Shown here in pieces: positions 33,678 to 44,911 of a stretch of DNA of 64,000 nt. Source of the DNA: Takakia lepidozioides (taxonomy: Eukaryota > Streptophyta > Takakiopsida > Takakiales > Takakiaceae); NCBI GenBank assembly GCA_030704615.1, contig CM060732.1, positions 9,548,001 through 9,612,000 on the forward strand, read 5' to 3'. The position numbers were made by a program, and so were the translations under genes. How positions within the stretch are numbered: position 1 is the stretch's first letter; every line of letters starts with the position of its first letter. The notes beneath the pieces are model-generated. The model made no database searches. It was not told where the DNA came from and saw nothing but the letters and a program-made list of their open reading frames with translations.

Positions 33678-35228
33678 CTTGCGACATGATTCTCCTCGAC
33701 ATTCCAGATGGGGAGCTGCTGGAGGGCCTGGATGGTGTGCCCACCTGGAACAGGTTTACTGAGGACTACTGGAAAGCCGGGTTTGGGCTGGCGGGGATGC
33801 TTCTGGATGACGGTGGATGTGTGGTTGTCCTTGCCACGAGAGGGAAGACCACAGAGAATGCGGTGGCAAGGTGGACACCGAAAAGTGTCACCCCGGTCCT
33901 CCTCAAAAATGGTTCTGCATCAGTACGCAGGGGTTGCGAACAGAGGGCCAAAGTGTAAGTTATCAATCTATTGCATTCACTTCATATTGTGGTGTATGTT
34001 AAGTAGACCCTGGAATTGATCCCTTCTTTGTTGGATGTGTGAGGCATATTGCTTTGTGAAGAGAGGGTCTACGTTCAAATTCCGCAACGACGGTCATCTT
34101 GTTGATGCCGCTGTGGACCCTGTAACCTACGATGTCCTCTACAACTATGTGCCCCACTCCAGTATGCCGAAGGACACAAAGACAGGCAAACCGTGGCGGT
34201 ACAGCCGGACCCGGAGCCCTGCCTTCATCCAAACCCTCATGGAGACGTGCTCGGATGTCCAAGGGCGGATTCTGGACCTCACATGCGGCACAGGTAAGCC
34301 TTCACGTGCTCAGTTTGTCCCCTGGCCCCATTGCAATTGCATGCCGCAAGCTATTAACCGCCCGCTTTGTTCCTCAGGTGCTTCAATGTGGGCAGGGACG
34401 TTGTCCGACAGGCATGTGTTCGCCTTTGAGCCAGATACTGCCCTCCACAACTCGGAACTTGCAGCGGCTGAACGTCTGCCGAAAGAGGAAGAGGCATCCT
34501 CGGAGGATGAGGAAAAATCCGAGAAGGAGCAGGGGGAGGAAGTTGGGATCGAGGCCGAGGAGCCCCCGGTTTACGAGTGAGTGGTGGCATTGTAAGTTGC
34601 CTCCAGATTTTGTGAGGCACCTCCCTCCGCTCTCTTATTTCATTGAAAACCCTTTCTGGTTGTGCTGGTATTGACATTCTTGAAGTGGATTTGTTCTTAC
34701 TGTAGGATGCCAAGTACTGCCGGAGGGACGTCTACACCGGAGTTCATGGGCAGGAGGAACGTGCCTTTTTTGCCAGGGGGGATTTCATGCCTAGTCCAGA
34801 AAGGGAGTACATCCTTCCTACTTATGCTGCCCGGCTTGCTTCGGTGTCCATTAGGAGGTGTTCCGAACGTAGTCGTGTACAACAGATTTTAGACGAGGCA
34901 AGCCTCAAGAAAATGAAGATGAGGGAGGAGGCAGCAGCTATTAGAGCCCGTCGGGCTCGTAGATTTGTGTTGGATTCTGCTGAGGAAAGTGGGGGAGAAG
35001 ACGCAGAAGATTCCCAGGAGGTGAGGTGGACAGTCCCCCAAGGAGAGGACGGGATTTTTGAGAGGCATAGTGGAACTGATGCATCACAGAGCTCGGAGGA
35101 TGAGGGGGATGAGGGGGATGAGGAAGAAGGTGGGGCAAGTTCCTCGGAGGGTGTAGGAGAGTAGTGCCCATTCCGGCTATGACAGTTAGAACACACTTGT
35201 ATAGACGTGGCTTGCCACAAAATTTGCA

Positions 35229-35234
35229 ATAAAA
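35229..35234 (+). terminator. Poly(A) signal of ParB-methyltransferase gene (B)
   Basis: AATAAA 65 bp after the TAG stop at 35164, conserved in A. Confidence 0.55.
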
Positions 35235-35343
35235 TGTTGCATTTCAAGTCCACTGGTGCCACATTCCAACTTCACATGACCCTATTTCCGTGCCTCCTAA
35301 CCCTATTTCCGTGGACTCACAATGGTCTGCTCATGCTTTTTTT

Positions 35344-35385
35344 TTTTCCGCTCATGCTCATGCCGCTCATGAAATAGCAGCCCCC
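35344..35385 (-). repeat. Terminal inverted repeat of B, methyltransferase side
   Basis: Read inward: GGGGGCTGCTATTTCATGAG, CGGCATGAGCATGAGCGG, matching 14663-14703. Confidence 0.9.
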
Positions 35386-35393
35386 TCAGTTTG
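35386..35393. repeat. Right target-site duplication of transposon B
   Basis: TCAGTTTG, partner of 21452-21459. Confidence 0.92.
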
Positions 35394-38300
35394 GGCCAGA
35401 AATACTCTTTCTTCAAGAGTGCCGCAGTGCGCTTGGCTCCACCGTGGCCCGCAAGCGGGCTATCATGGCATTCTCTCAAGAGGCTATCCCTGATCCCTCC
35501 CTTCGGCACGTAGAGGCGCTTTTGCTTATACCGGAGCAGTCCATTTTGCAAGTGGAACTGCGATTTAACCCCCATTCTCAAGTCCTACATCACGGACTTT
35601 GCCTGCTCATCCTTCCGGCAAACCTTCCGGATCTTCCTTTGGAGCGTCGTCTCGCCCTTGTACACCAACAAGAGCTGCTGCTTTCTACTTAAAGCATTGG
35701 CCACCACATGTCCCGGTTTGTACTGGATATCCACGTCGAACACCGCCAAAGTATCTTGCCACCTAAGTTGTTTTGGGGACAACTTGGGCTGCGTGGCAAA
35801 ATACTTCACTGTGACATTGTCCGTGAACACCTTCACTGGGTTGGAACCAACATAGTGGCGCCAAAGCTCAAGGCAATGCACCACCGCCTTCATCTCTTTT
35901 TCGTGCGTCGGCCACCGTCGCTCCACTTCATTCAGTTTCTTACTTTCGTAAGCCACTGGACGTCCATCTTGCATCAGTACACCCCCAATCGCGAAGTCCA
36001 ACGCATCTGTATGTATCTCGAACGGACGATCAAACTCCGGGATTTTCAAGACTGAAGCTTCCGCCATCCGCTGCTTCAATTCAGCAAAAGCTTGACCACA
36101 AAAGGTGTTCCATGCCCAGACTTTAGATTTACACAGAAGGTCCGACAGCGGCCCCGCGATCTTGGCGAAATTTCTCACATACTTCCGGTAATAGGAGGCG
36201 AGTCCTAGGAAGGATCGCACTCCCGGGACCGAAGTCGGAGGCTCCCAGTCCAAGATCGCCCTCACCTTTCTGTCATCCATTTTGATCTCATCCTGTGTAA
36301 TCACATGCCCCAAGAACTCCACTTTCGTGACCCCGAATTTGCACTTTGAAGCTTTGGCATACAGCTTCCCTTCTCGCAATTTTTGGAACACCCTTTTGAG
36401 GTGCTCCAGGTGCTCCTCCTTTGTTTTCGAGTACACCAAGATGTCGTCGATGTACACGATCACAAAGTCATCCAACCACTCCTGGAAAAGGCTGTTCATC
36501 AGCGTGCTAAATGTCGCTGGTGCATTGGTGAGCCCAAAAGGCATCACCAAGAACTCATATGAACCATACCTTGTCCTGCACGCGGTCTTCTCCTCATCTC
36601 CTTCCGCCACCCGAATTTGGTGATAGCCGGAGCGCAAGTCGATCCGGCTGAAATACTGGCTCCTGCCAACCGATCGAAGAGGTCGTCGATCCTTGGCAAA
36701 GGGTACCGGTTTTTGATAGTCACCTTATTCAGAGCCCTGTAATCGACACACATCCACAGCGTCCCATCCTTCTTGTCTGCAAATAGCACCGGGGCTCCGT
36801 AAGGTGACTTACTCGGCCGGATGTACCCCTTTGACATTAGATCCTTGAGCTGAGTCTTCAGCTCGACCAACTCTCTGTGGCTCAACCGGTAGGGCGCCTT
36901 GGCAGGCGGTTCCGATCCCGATATCACCTCAATCTTGTGGTCAACTCCTCTTCGCGGTGGCAAGCCGATTGGTAAATCCTCCGGCATCACATCCTGGTAT
37001 TTCTCCAAAATCCCCTTGATCCAATCTGGGCTCGGCTCCCCATCGCCTTCTCCCTTCACTTCTCTAATGTAAAGCAAGAATTGGGGTTCGTGTGCCTCCT
37101 CCACGGCCCACTCCCTTGCTGACAGAAGGTTTATTCGCCCTCCCACGGATTTGGGCGTTTCCGACACTCGTAAGACCTCGCCACCATTCCCACATGGCAA
37201 CGTGACTACTCTCTTGCGGCCATCTATGACCGCTCCGGATTTGCTCAAAAAGGTCATCTCTAAAATGAGATCTACTCCATCGATCTCGCAGATGGTGAAG
37301 TTCTCACGTCCCTCCCAACTCCCCAGTTGAAGAGGAACATCAATCGCCAACCTTGTCGCCAACTGTGGTTCTCCTTTGGCAGAACGCACCTCAATAGAGG
37401 CCCCCACGTCACTTGTCGGGAGTCCAAGCTTTTGTGCCGTTGCCGGTGTCATGAAGGAGTGCGACGCTCCTGTGTCCACCAACAACGACACATTAGTTCC
37501 GGATATTATCCCATCCACAAACAATAATTGACTCCCTTTTCGTAAGGCGCCAGTTTCCTGATACAACTCACAAGAAAATTTGCCTACCTTGCAAGTCCTG
37601 GCGACCACCGCTTCCACCACGCGACTGATGGTATCTTCCGACAGCTCCGTGGTCGCCCGAGTCATGTTCAATTGCCGGGGCTTCGTGCACTTCTTGGCCA
37701 TGTGCCCGGGCTCCCCGCAATTGAAACACACTCCATCAAAGGTCGCCTTCTGTCCGCCATAAGCCGCTCCACCCGCTTTTCCTTTTGGAGCACCGGGTGC
37801 CGCCTTGACGTGTGAAGGCCCTCCCTTCGATTTCCACGTGCCATTTTCGCCGCGTGGCCTATCCCACTTCTTTTCCGGTCGGAAGGAGTTACCTTCCCGC
37901 CGAATCTTCTTGTGGTTCAGCTCCGTACGGCCTTGTCTTTCACCCCTAGGGACATCCGAGAAACATTCAGCCCTCTCAATTGCCTCGTTCAAAGTCTTGG
38001 GTGGCTTCTCCTCCAACTTCCGCCTGGCCCATGGGGCCAGTCCCGCCACAAAGTTGAAGACCATTTCTGGTTCTGCCATGTCCGCGACTTCGAGCAACAG
38101 CACATTGAAAGCCTGGACATACCCCCGAATGTCATCTGTTTGCTTCAAATTCCTCATCTTGTCCCGGGCAAGCCAGGACGCGTTGAGGGGCACAAACTGT
38201 CTCTTCAACAGTTCCTTCAACCCACTCCAGTTCAAGGTTTCCGGACTTGGACCTCGGTCGTGAAGGCGTTTCTGCCACCATTGTTGAGCATAGCCCCTCA

Positions 38301-38748
38301 AATAGGTGGGAGCCACTTCCACGCGATCCTCGTCACTCAACTTGGCCGCCCGGAAGTACTGCTCCAGCTCCAAGAGCCAGGTGTTGAGTGCCTTCCGATT
38401 TCGGACGCCCTCGAAGGTGCCGGGTTCCTTAGGCTTCACCTTAAACTTTGCCTTAGTGGAAGTGGCATTAGCCGCCTTCAACACGTCTTTCAACGTCCCG
38501 CCAAACTGCGCCAACAACCCTTCCCAAAAGGCTGCCGGCATGGGAGGCATCTCTTGGTTTGTCGGAGCTCTCAAGGATTCATCGGGCTCCGACTCCTCGG
38601 ATTCCTCCCGCTCTTGGGCGGCCTCGTTTTCGGAAACATGCATCGCTTCCTCAAACGGCCGCCTCGGTGACACGCCGCCCCCATCGGGCTCACCGGGATC
38701 ATCATCTTTTGGGCCGTTCCGCTTTTGCTTCGGCTTGCCCGACCCCAT
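35394..38748 (-). pseudogene. gag-protease-RT-RNase H-integrase (N-term) of chromovirus C
   Basis: Start at the ATG at 38748 ([14 protein letters not shown]). One fused frame encodes an acidic leader, gag capsid ([14 protein letters not shown]), zinc knuckle [14 protein letters not shown], protease ([13 protein letters not shown]), and RT ([33 protein letters not shown] at about 36430-36460). A frameshift near 36650 splits RT. Then come RNase H ([20 protein letters not shown]), the connection region ([14 protein letters not shown]) and the HHCC start of integrase (ECHDSPLAGHGGAKRTAALL), ending YFWPKL at the B insertion. Gag packages the RNA; pol copies it to cDNA and integrates it. Nearly intact apart from that frameshift and the insertion. 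Confidence 0.9.
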
Positions 38749-38789
38749 GATGAGGCCAATCCCAAGGACGATCGCGTACTGAACTCTAA

Positions 38790-38801
38790 GCTCTGATACC
38801 A
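38790..38801 (-). promoter_or_regulatory. Primer-binding site (initiator Met tRNA) of C
   Basis: Minus strand TGGTATCAGAGC, two bases inside the 5' LTR. Confidence 0.88.
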
Positions 38802-38803
38802 AA

Positions 38804-39529
38804 TGTCGCGCACCTCACTTCGGTAAACTCCCCTTCAAGTCATAGTTACTCGCTTTGATGCGCGCGCCTGACTCCCAACCTGGCCGCCGGGCCAACTTGG
38901 AGCTTCGGCTGCTCACCGGGACATAACGGTCCCCCTTCACTCCCCTCTAAAACCCTCCACCTAATTGGGACTAGGAGAATTCCCTTTGGTAGATGGCAGT
39001 CCGGAACAGCTCCCCACTCTTTGGTCGCTTTCCGGCTCGCTCGCTTACTCACTAGTTTTTGGTCACCAACGGGCTTGCACCGTTCTCGGGGTTACTACTC
39101 CCTATGTATACTTCTGTAGCTGTCCGCGGGGGTTCCACAACCAGCCATGCCATTTTATGGCGAACCACCACGAAAACCCTCGACTCCCGGTGATGAGTCG
39201 CGGTGAGTCTTGGCCCGCTCACCACGGCCCCTATGGACCGTGATGAGTCCCAAGACTCCCCACGACTCCCACCACGAGGTCTCTGCCCCCATGGTGAGTC
39301 CTATGCCACCCCCACTAAGTCCCGCTAAGCTACCACCACCCCTTGTGGAGCCACCCCCACCGCAACCCGGTGTGTGGGGCTCCACCTAGTGAGCGCCTCC
39401 GCTTCCCTGAGTGCCTTGGGCACTCAAGGGTGCTTCAGCCCCCCATACCTATCGCTGCCGCTGCCCCCACCACAGGGGCAGCCCCTCATGTGTCTCGACC
39501 CCCTGCCCTCAAGGCAAAGGGCCGCGACA
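38804..39529 (-). mobile_element. 5' LTR of chromovirus C
   Basis: 726 bp, TGTCGCGCACC ... GCCGCGACA on the plus strand, next to the CTTCT duplication. Very similar to the LTR of copy D and to the 3' LTR of C. Confidence 0.9.
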
Positions 39530-39534
39530 CTTCT
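39530..39534. repeat. Right target-site duplication of chromovirus C
   Basis: CTTCT, partner of 18651-18655. Confidence 0.9.
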
Positions 39535-42062
39535 CCTCTGACTCCATGTAGAACCTCCGCGCATGTGCCAAATCCTGCTGTATTTTCTTCTGTCAAGCGC
39601 ACATAAGATTAGAGATCCTGCTCAACACAATTTCTTCTATTGGGGGAGGAGATTAGAAATCACGGTGAAGACCTTTTCTTCTATTGGGGGAGGAGAGACA
39701 GATTAGCTCAACAAAACTGTCAGGAGCTTTACCCGAAATATGTAGTCCACCATGGCGTCGACGCTCAGCCTATACCAGGTTTTGTCTGCCTTTGCCTCCA
39801 ACTTGCGCAGGAGGTCGGCACTGAGGGAATTGGCAAACTCTTGCACCCCCTGCTTCCCGACATCCTTCACTCGGAAGAGCATATGGGACAAGTTGGTGGC
39901 AATGAAGGCATTCTCAGTCACCCTGCAGTGCCACATTTCCATCAAACAATACTGAAATGGGAATTTTCATCATATATGAGGATTCGCAATGAAATGACTT
40001 CCAAATTCAAAGTCCAAAAGCGAGAGGCGTTGTAGCTTACGAGTTGATGTCGGCCATTTCAGCTTTGAGAAGACTGCGATCTTTGGGCCCCGCAACCTTC
40101 AGCACAACACAATCCACGGCGAAATGCCAATCGAGATCGTTGGGGTGGGCTTGGGCAATGTGCTCCATCCATGCCAGGAGGCGATGATTGCCGTCCCACA
40201 CGTAGAACATCTTACCGGACATGTGCTGGAAAAGAGGATCACTAGCAATCGATCTCTCGAACTCCTCATTTCGCGTTTGCCAATGGGGACCCCATTTGTC
40301 CACCTCATCGGAAGTGTGGGCACGGGAAGCTCCGTGGTCGTTCTCAATGGAAACGTAAAATGCGGCAGACCCCATTCGATATCCATCCCGGAAAGAGAAT
40401 TTCAGCTTGTCGATATCGCCTGGGAGGGCAGGTCTCACCACCTGCAATGACACCAAGCGGCAAAGGGGAATTCGAAGCTTGGCCGGGTACACCATGCCCC
40501 CCAGCACCCTGTCAATGTTGCTGTGGGTTGCCTCCAACATCTTGGCAGCGGCCAACTTCATATCCGCCTCAGACATGACGTCTGCTGCAGAGGGGTTTTC
40601 CGGCAGCCCACCAGGACCGCCAAATCCAGCCTGTATGCTCCGGGTTTGGGGCCTGGGGATGTCCGGAAGGATGTCATCCTGGTCAGAAAGCTCCCTGTTG
40701 TCCTCCTCAACAGGGTCAGCCACCTGCGAAACCACCTCCAGCACTCTCCCCGTCTCTATTGCCCTCTCCCTGGCTTCACCTCGAACTTGCACAATCCGTG
40801 CTCTTTCTGGTGTTCTTTCCTCTCCTCCACTCTCCACCGTATGGGTAATTGCAGGGGCTGCTCTTGCCCGCGATGGTCTAGCCGGTGTGTTACTGCCTCT
40901 CTGTGGTGTCTTGGAGGGATCCACCGTCTCTGTGCGTCCCTCGCTTACATTGGCATCTGTCATTTGGGCACCCCTGGCCTCTTCAGTGGCCTTTTCTCTT
41001 TCCTCCTGGCTAGCATTCTGTCTCGTCTGTTCTTTTGCCCTCTCTTTTGCCCTCTCACGGGCTTTCTGTTTCTTACTAGGGCTAGCAGCAGGGGAGCCCT
41101 CCAGGACGACCACCTTTGATTGAGGCGAACTGACACCCTCGCGCGCACTGCTCACTCCCCCCTCCGCAGCCCGTGACGGCTCTCTCGCCGGGGATTGCAT
41201 GTGCTTAGCTTTCTTCTTTTTCTTTGCGTGGGCGGGCCCTACTGCATGTGCATGAACAACCTCCATTGCCGGATCTGCTGTCCTCATGTCCTCACGCCCT
41301 TCACCTGCCATGCCACCTGCACCAACCTCCCCAATGCCTATTCTGTCGTACTCTCGTTGCAAGTCCTCCCGTCCACCAACAAAAGGTTTAAGTTTGCCCT
41401 CTCGCCCCAAGTTGGGCGATTCAAACATGCGATGAGTTGGAGCTGTCGATGATACCACCAGCGTGCCGAGCTCGTCGTCACTCTGTCATTCCCAAAAATC
41501 GTGAAAACCAACATCGGTGCAAAAACCAGCATCGCAACGAGCAGCGCAACCACCATAGCAACAATTGTGTAACAAAAATGAAAACATAACAAGTTTAGGA
41601 AGTATGGAGAGCCATGCAACACAATGAAAACAAATGCAACCATTGCCTGAGAATGACATGCACAAGCAGCCTTCTCCAGAGCTGCCGGATTTGCACACGC
41701 ATTGCAAACAATCTAAGGTTCACTCAACTATCTAAAGTTCACTCATCCAGCGAAGCCAGGATGAAGATGCAAAAACAAAGCGAGGCAACAAAGCGAAAGC
41801 AAAAAAGAAATCGAACAAAGTGAAAGCAGAAGTGGCTTGCCTGAGAGTACTCGGCTTCAGTTGGTGCGGGTTGTGAGCAAGACACTGGAATCTCCTGCTG
41901 GAGCTTCAGTTTGGCCATGCGAGAGATTGGCCGTCGTCCGTAGTACAGAGCTTTCAACTTCCGCCGCGGTCTAGATGTGAGGTCTCTCTCAGGAGAGCCA
42001 CGCCCTTCAGGCGGCATAAGTCCCAGCCAAAATGGAAAAAGATCTCCGTTTTTGGGGTACAT
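39535..42062 (-). pseudogene. ParB-methyltransferase gene of A, 5' part (ParB half)
   Basis: Exon 1 runs 42062-41841 (ATG at 42062, MYPKNGDLFPF; in frame with the ATG used in B). A GC donor follows (CAG|GCAAGC). Exon 2 is 41482-40041, fully open here for 480 codons: charged Ala/Arg/Glu-rich region, then the ParB/sulfiredoxin-like domain with IPLCRLVSLQVVRP, GSAAFYVSIEND (Tyr where B has a stop) and VWDGNHRLLAWMEH near 40180-40200. Exon 3 (about 39925-39735) encodes VTENAFIATNLSHMLFRVKD. The start of exon 4 reaches the chromovirus C insertion at 39534. In ParB and sulfiredoxin folds the DGxHR-type loop binds nucleotide; here activity is unknown. This half is better preserved than in B. Its continuation is 18650-14886. 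Confidence 0.8.
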
Positions 42063-42229
42063 GCCTCGAATAGCATGTTAAGCCAAGATTAGCATGAGAT
42101 TTAGGGTACGTATCCAGGAAGCCATGTGTCGCCAGCCCGAATGAAAACCGACGGCGGTGGACATTTATTGCCCAATTGCGCAATTAAATGTCGGATGAAG
42201 CCCTCCATGTCGGATGAAAATCGACGGAA

Positions 42230-42660
42230 AGAGGCCCGGAATTTCCAACGTAGAGGTAATTCGGAGCGCTGCACGATGGAATTCCGGCGCCGGATTTCCA
42301 TCCTGCAGGTAATTTGGAGCGCAGCAGGATGGAAATTCAGCGCCGAATTTCCATCCAGCAAGGTAGGGCGGCGCGCGAAATTTCCCTGACGCAGGTAATT
42401 CAGAAGTGGATGGATGGAAATCCGGCGCTGGATTTCCATCCGCGCAGGTAGGGCGGCACGCCAAATTTCCCTCACGCAGGTAATTCAGAAGCGGATGGAT
42501 GGAAATCCGGCGCCGGATTTCCATCCGCGCAGGTAGGGCGGCGCGCCAAATTTCCCTCACGCAGGTAATTCAGAAGCGGATGGATAGAAATCCGGCGCCG
42601 GATTTCCATCCGCATAGGTAGGGCGGCGTGCGAAATTTCCCTCAAGCAGGTAATTCGGAG
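42230..42660. repeat. Intergenic array of A: 85-bp units
   Basis: Four to five units: GGATGGAAATCCGGCGCCGG, ATTTCCATCCGCGCAGGTAG, GGCGGCGCGCCAAATTTCCC, TCACGCAGGTAATTCAGAAG. Counterpart of 27965-28640 in B. Confidence 0.8.
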
Positions 42661-42779
42661 GCAGATGGATGGAAATCCGGGGCCGGATTTATCACGGGGT
42701 CTGAATTGTTCATTCCAACAGGCTGGTAAGCTGCCACGGCATATTTATCCCGCAAGGTTGGGCGGAGAGCGGATGGATG

Positions 42780-42940
42780 GAGATCCGGCGCCGAATTTCC
42801 ATCCAGCAGGTAAGTCGGATCACTGGCGTATGGATATTCGGCGCCGAATTTCCATTCGCCAGGTATTTCGAATCGCTGAATTACCTTCCTGCAGGTAATT
42901 CTGAGCGCTGAATTACCTTCCTACAGGTAATTCTGAGCGT
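42780..42940. repeat. Remnant of the mega-palindrome in A
   Basis: Only two GGCGCC palindromes and two AATTACCTTCCTGCAGGTAA units remain of the region that spans about 960 bp in B. Confidence 0.7.
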
Positions 42941-43049
42941 GTCGGATTGATTTTTCGGAGAAAAACAAACCTAACTGTTTGTTTTGTGGCTGAAGTGCAC
43001 TTGTAGACACGTTTTTCTTGGAATCCTTGACTGCTAGAGGCAAATCGGA

Positions 43050-44640
43050 ACAGCCTCGGACGGAAATTCGGCGCCGTTTTTCATTCTGGGAGGTTTTTGC
43101 GACTTCCTTTGAGGGGGCCCCGATGGAAATTCGGTGCCGAATTTCCATCCGAGGGATGGTCTCTGTCGGAGAGGTGCCGGCCTCTCCGCCGCTCTGTTGG
43201 ATATTCGGTGCCGAATTTCCGTCCGGGGGTTGAAATATGACGGCCAGGTGCCGGCCTCTCCTCCCTCCCCGACTGCATTGGAATGGCCCCGGATGGAAAT
43301 TCAGCGCCGTTTTTCCATCTTGGGAGGTTTTTACGACTTCCTTTGAGGGAGCCCCGATGGAAATTCGGCGCCGAATTTCCATCCGGGGGATGGTCTCTGT
43401 CGGAGAGGTGCCGGCCTCTCCGCCGCTCTGTTGGATATTCGGTGCCGAATTTCCGTCCGGGGGTTGAAATATGACGGCCAGGTGCCGGCCTCTCCCCCCT
43501 CCCCGACTGCATTGGAACGGCCCCGGATGGAAATTCGGCGCCGTTTTTCCATCTGGGGAGGTTTTTATGTCGGCCAGTTTTCGGTCTGACCCCCCGACAC
43601 GACTTCCTTTGGGGGGGCCCGGATGGAAATTCGGCGCCGAATCTCCATCCAGGGGATGCTCTCTATCGAACACGTGCCGGCCTCTACGCCCGAGGCGACT
43701 TCATCCGGGCGTCCCCTGTTGGATATTCGGTGCCGAATTTCCGTCCGGGGGTTGAAATATGACGGCCAGGTGCCGGCCTCTCCCCCCTCCCCGACTGCAT
43801 TGGAATGGCCCCGGATGGAAATTCGGCGCCGTTTTTCCATCTGGGGAGGTTTTTATGTCGGCCAGTTTTCGGTCTGACCCCCCGACACGACTTCCTTTGG
43901 GGGGGCCCGGATGGAAATTCGGCGCCGAATCTCCATCCAGGGGATGCTCTCTGTGGAACACGTGCCGGCCTCTACGCCCGAGGCGACTTCATCCGGGCGT
44001 CCCCTGTTGGATATTCGGTGCCGAATTTCCGTCCGGGGGTTGAAATGTGACGGCCAGGTGCCGGCCTCTCCCCCCTCCCCGACTGCATCCGAACCGCCCC
44101 GGATGGAAATTCGGCGCCGTTTTTCCATCTGGGGATGTTTTTATGCCGGCCAGTTTTCGGCCTGACCCCTCGACACGACTTCCTTTGGGGGGGCCCGGAT
44201 GGAAATTCGGCGCCGAATCTTCATCCAGGGGATGTTCTCTGTCGCACACGCACCGGCCTCTGCGCCCGAGGCGACTTCATCCGGGCTTCCCCTGTTGTAT
44301 ATTCGGTGCCGAATTTCCGTCCGGGGGTTGTAATGTGAGGGCCAAATGGCGGCCTTTCCCCCGAGCCGACTGCATCCGAAAGGCCTCGGATGGAAATTCG
44401 TCGCCGTTTTTCCATCCGCGGAGGTTTTTATGTCGGCCAGTTTTCGGCCTGACCCCCCGACAGGACTTCCTTTGGGGGGATCCGAATGGAAATTCGGCGC
44501 TGAATTTCCGTCCGGGGGATGTTCTCTGTCGGACAGGTGCCGGCATCTCTGCCCCAGACGACTTCATCCGTGCGGCCCCTGTTGGATATTGGGTGCCGAA
44601 TTTCCATTCGGAGTTAGTAATGTGACGGCACGGTGCCGGC
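43050..44640. repeat. Intergenic array of A: 288-bp tandem units
   Basis: Units start GGATGGAAATTCGGCGCCGT at 43525, 43813 and 44101 (exact 288-bp period), with shorter units to the left and a diverged one to the right. Each full unit has a full GGCGCC palindrome, a GGTGCC variant, and the GTTTTCGGTCTGACCCCCCG linker. It is upstream of the transposase start at 44912. Confidence 0.85.
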
Positions 44641-44911
44641 TTCTCCCCTTCAGCCGTCATCATCCGGACGGCCCCCCACTTTCTGACTGCATACCGTTGG
44701 CAGTTATTGCGCAAAGACCAGGGGCCGCATTCCGGAGACAAGGTTCATTAACACTCTGACTGTGGATTTTTGAGATAGTTGGCTCCCTGGATTTGGATCA
44801 GGCTTCGTCGCTCGGACAAATCGGCACCGCATTCCTTCCCATCGCTGCATCCCCCTTCTACCAGGGAGCTTCCTTGCACGCCATCCTGGCAGTCTTGTGT
44901 GCACATCTCCC

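Larger units (their letters stand above)
28849..35164 (+). pseudogene. ParB-like/DNA methyltransferase fusion gene of B
   Basis: Ten exons by GT-AG sites and phase: 28849-29025 (GC donor), 29383-30822, 30941-31130, 31234-31510, 31596-31721, 31817-32031, 32830-33954, ~34044-34293, 34378-~34575, 34706-35164; about 1500 aa. Exon 2: charged low-complexity region, then a ParB/sulfiredoxin-like domain (IPLCRLVSLQVVRP; VWDGNHRLLAWMEH, 30668-30682). Exons 3-6 helical. Exons 7-9: beta-class amino-methyltransferase in order IV-X-I: DMILLDIPDG (33698-33709), SPAFIQTLMET, DLTCGTGASMWAG (split by intron 8), FAFEPD. Exon 10 is acidic. Such enzymes methylate adenine N6 or cytosine N4; ParB-methylase fusions are known in phages and bacteria. 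Lesions: TAG at about 30506, TAG near 31991, frameshifts in exons 2, 4 and 7, lost acceptor of exon 8. The last splice joint is uncertain. Confidence 0.75.
21460..35385 (+). mobile_element. DNA transposon B, complete copy (13926 bp)
   Basis: Complete by structure: duplication TCAGTTTG on both sides, left end GAGGTTTTGTCTATTCATGA (one rearranged base pair compared with A's GAGGTTTGCTATTTC), right end read inward GGGGGCTGCTATTTCATGAG. Order from left: repeat array (21640-22300), transposase gene (minus), intergenic palindrome field (26290-28640), ParB-methyltransferase gene (plus) with a second array in intron 6. Being inside C, which is inside A, it is the youngest insertion of the nest. Both genes carry inactivating changes. 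Confidence 0.93.
18656..39529 (-). mobile_element. Ty3/gypsy chromovirus C, split by transposon B
   Basis: LTRs at 18656-19389 and 38804-39529 with TG...CA borders and the 5-bp duplication CTTCT. On the minus strand the order is LTR, primer-binding site, gag, protease, RT, RNase H, integrase, chromodomain, LTR. The integrase is cut by B (21460-35385) with duplication TCAGTTTG. The element without B is about 6.9 kb. It lies inside exon 4 of A's ParB-methyltransferase gene. Confidence 0.92.

Noticed and set aside
33690-34420. MT-A70 type RNA/DNA adenine methyltransferase
   Set aside because: Motif order (IV before X and I) and DLTCGTG fit the beta-class amino-methyltransferases; no DPPW seen.
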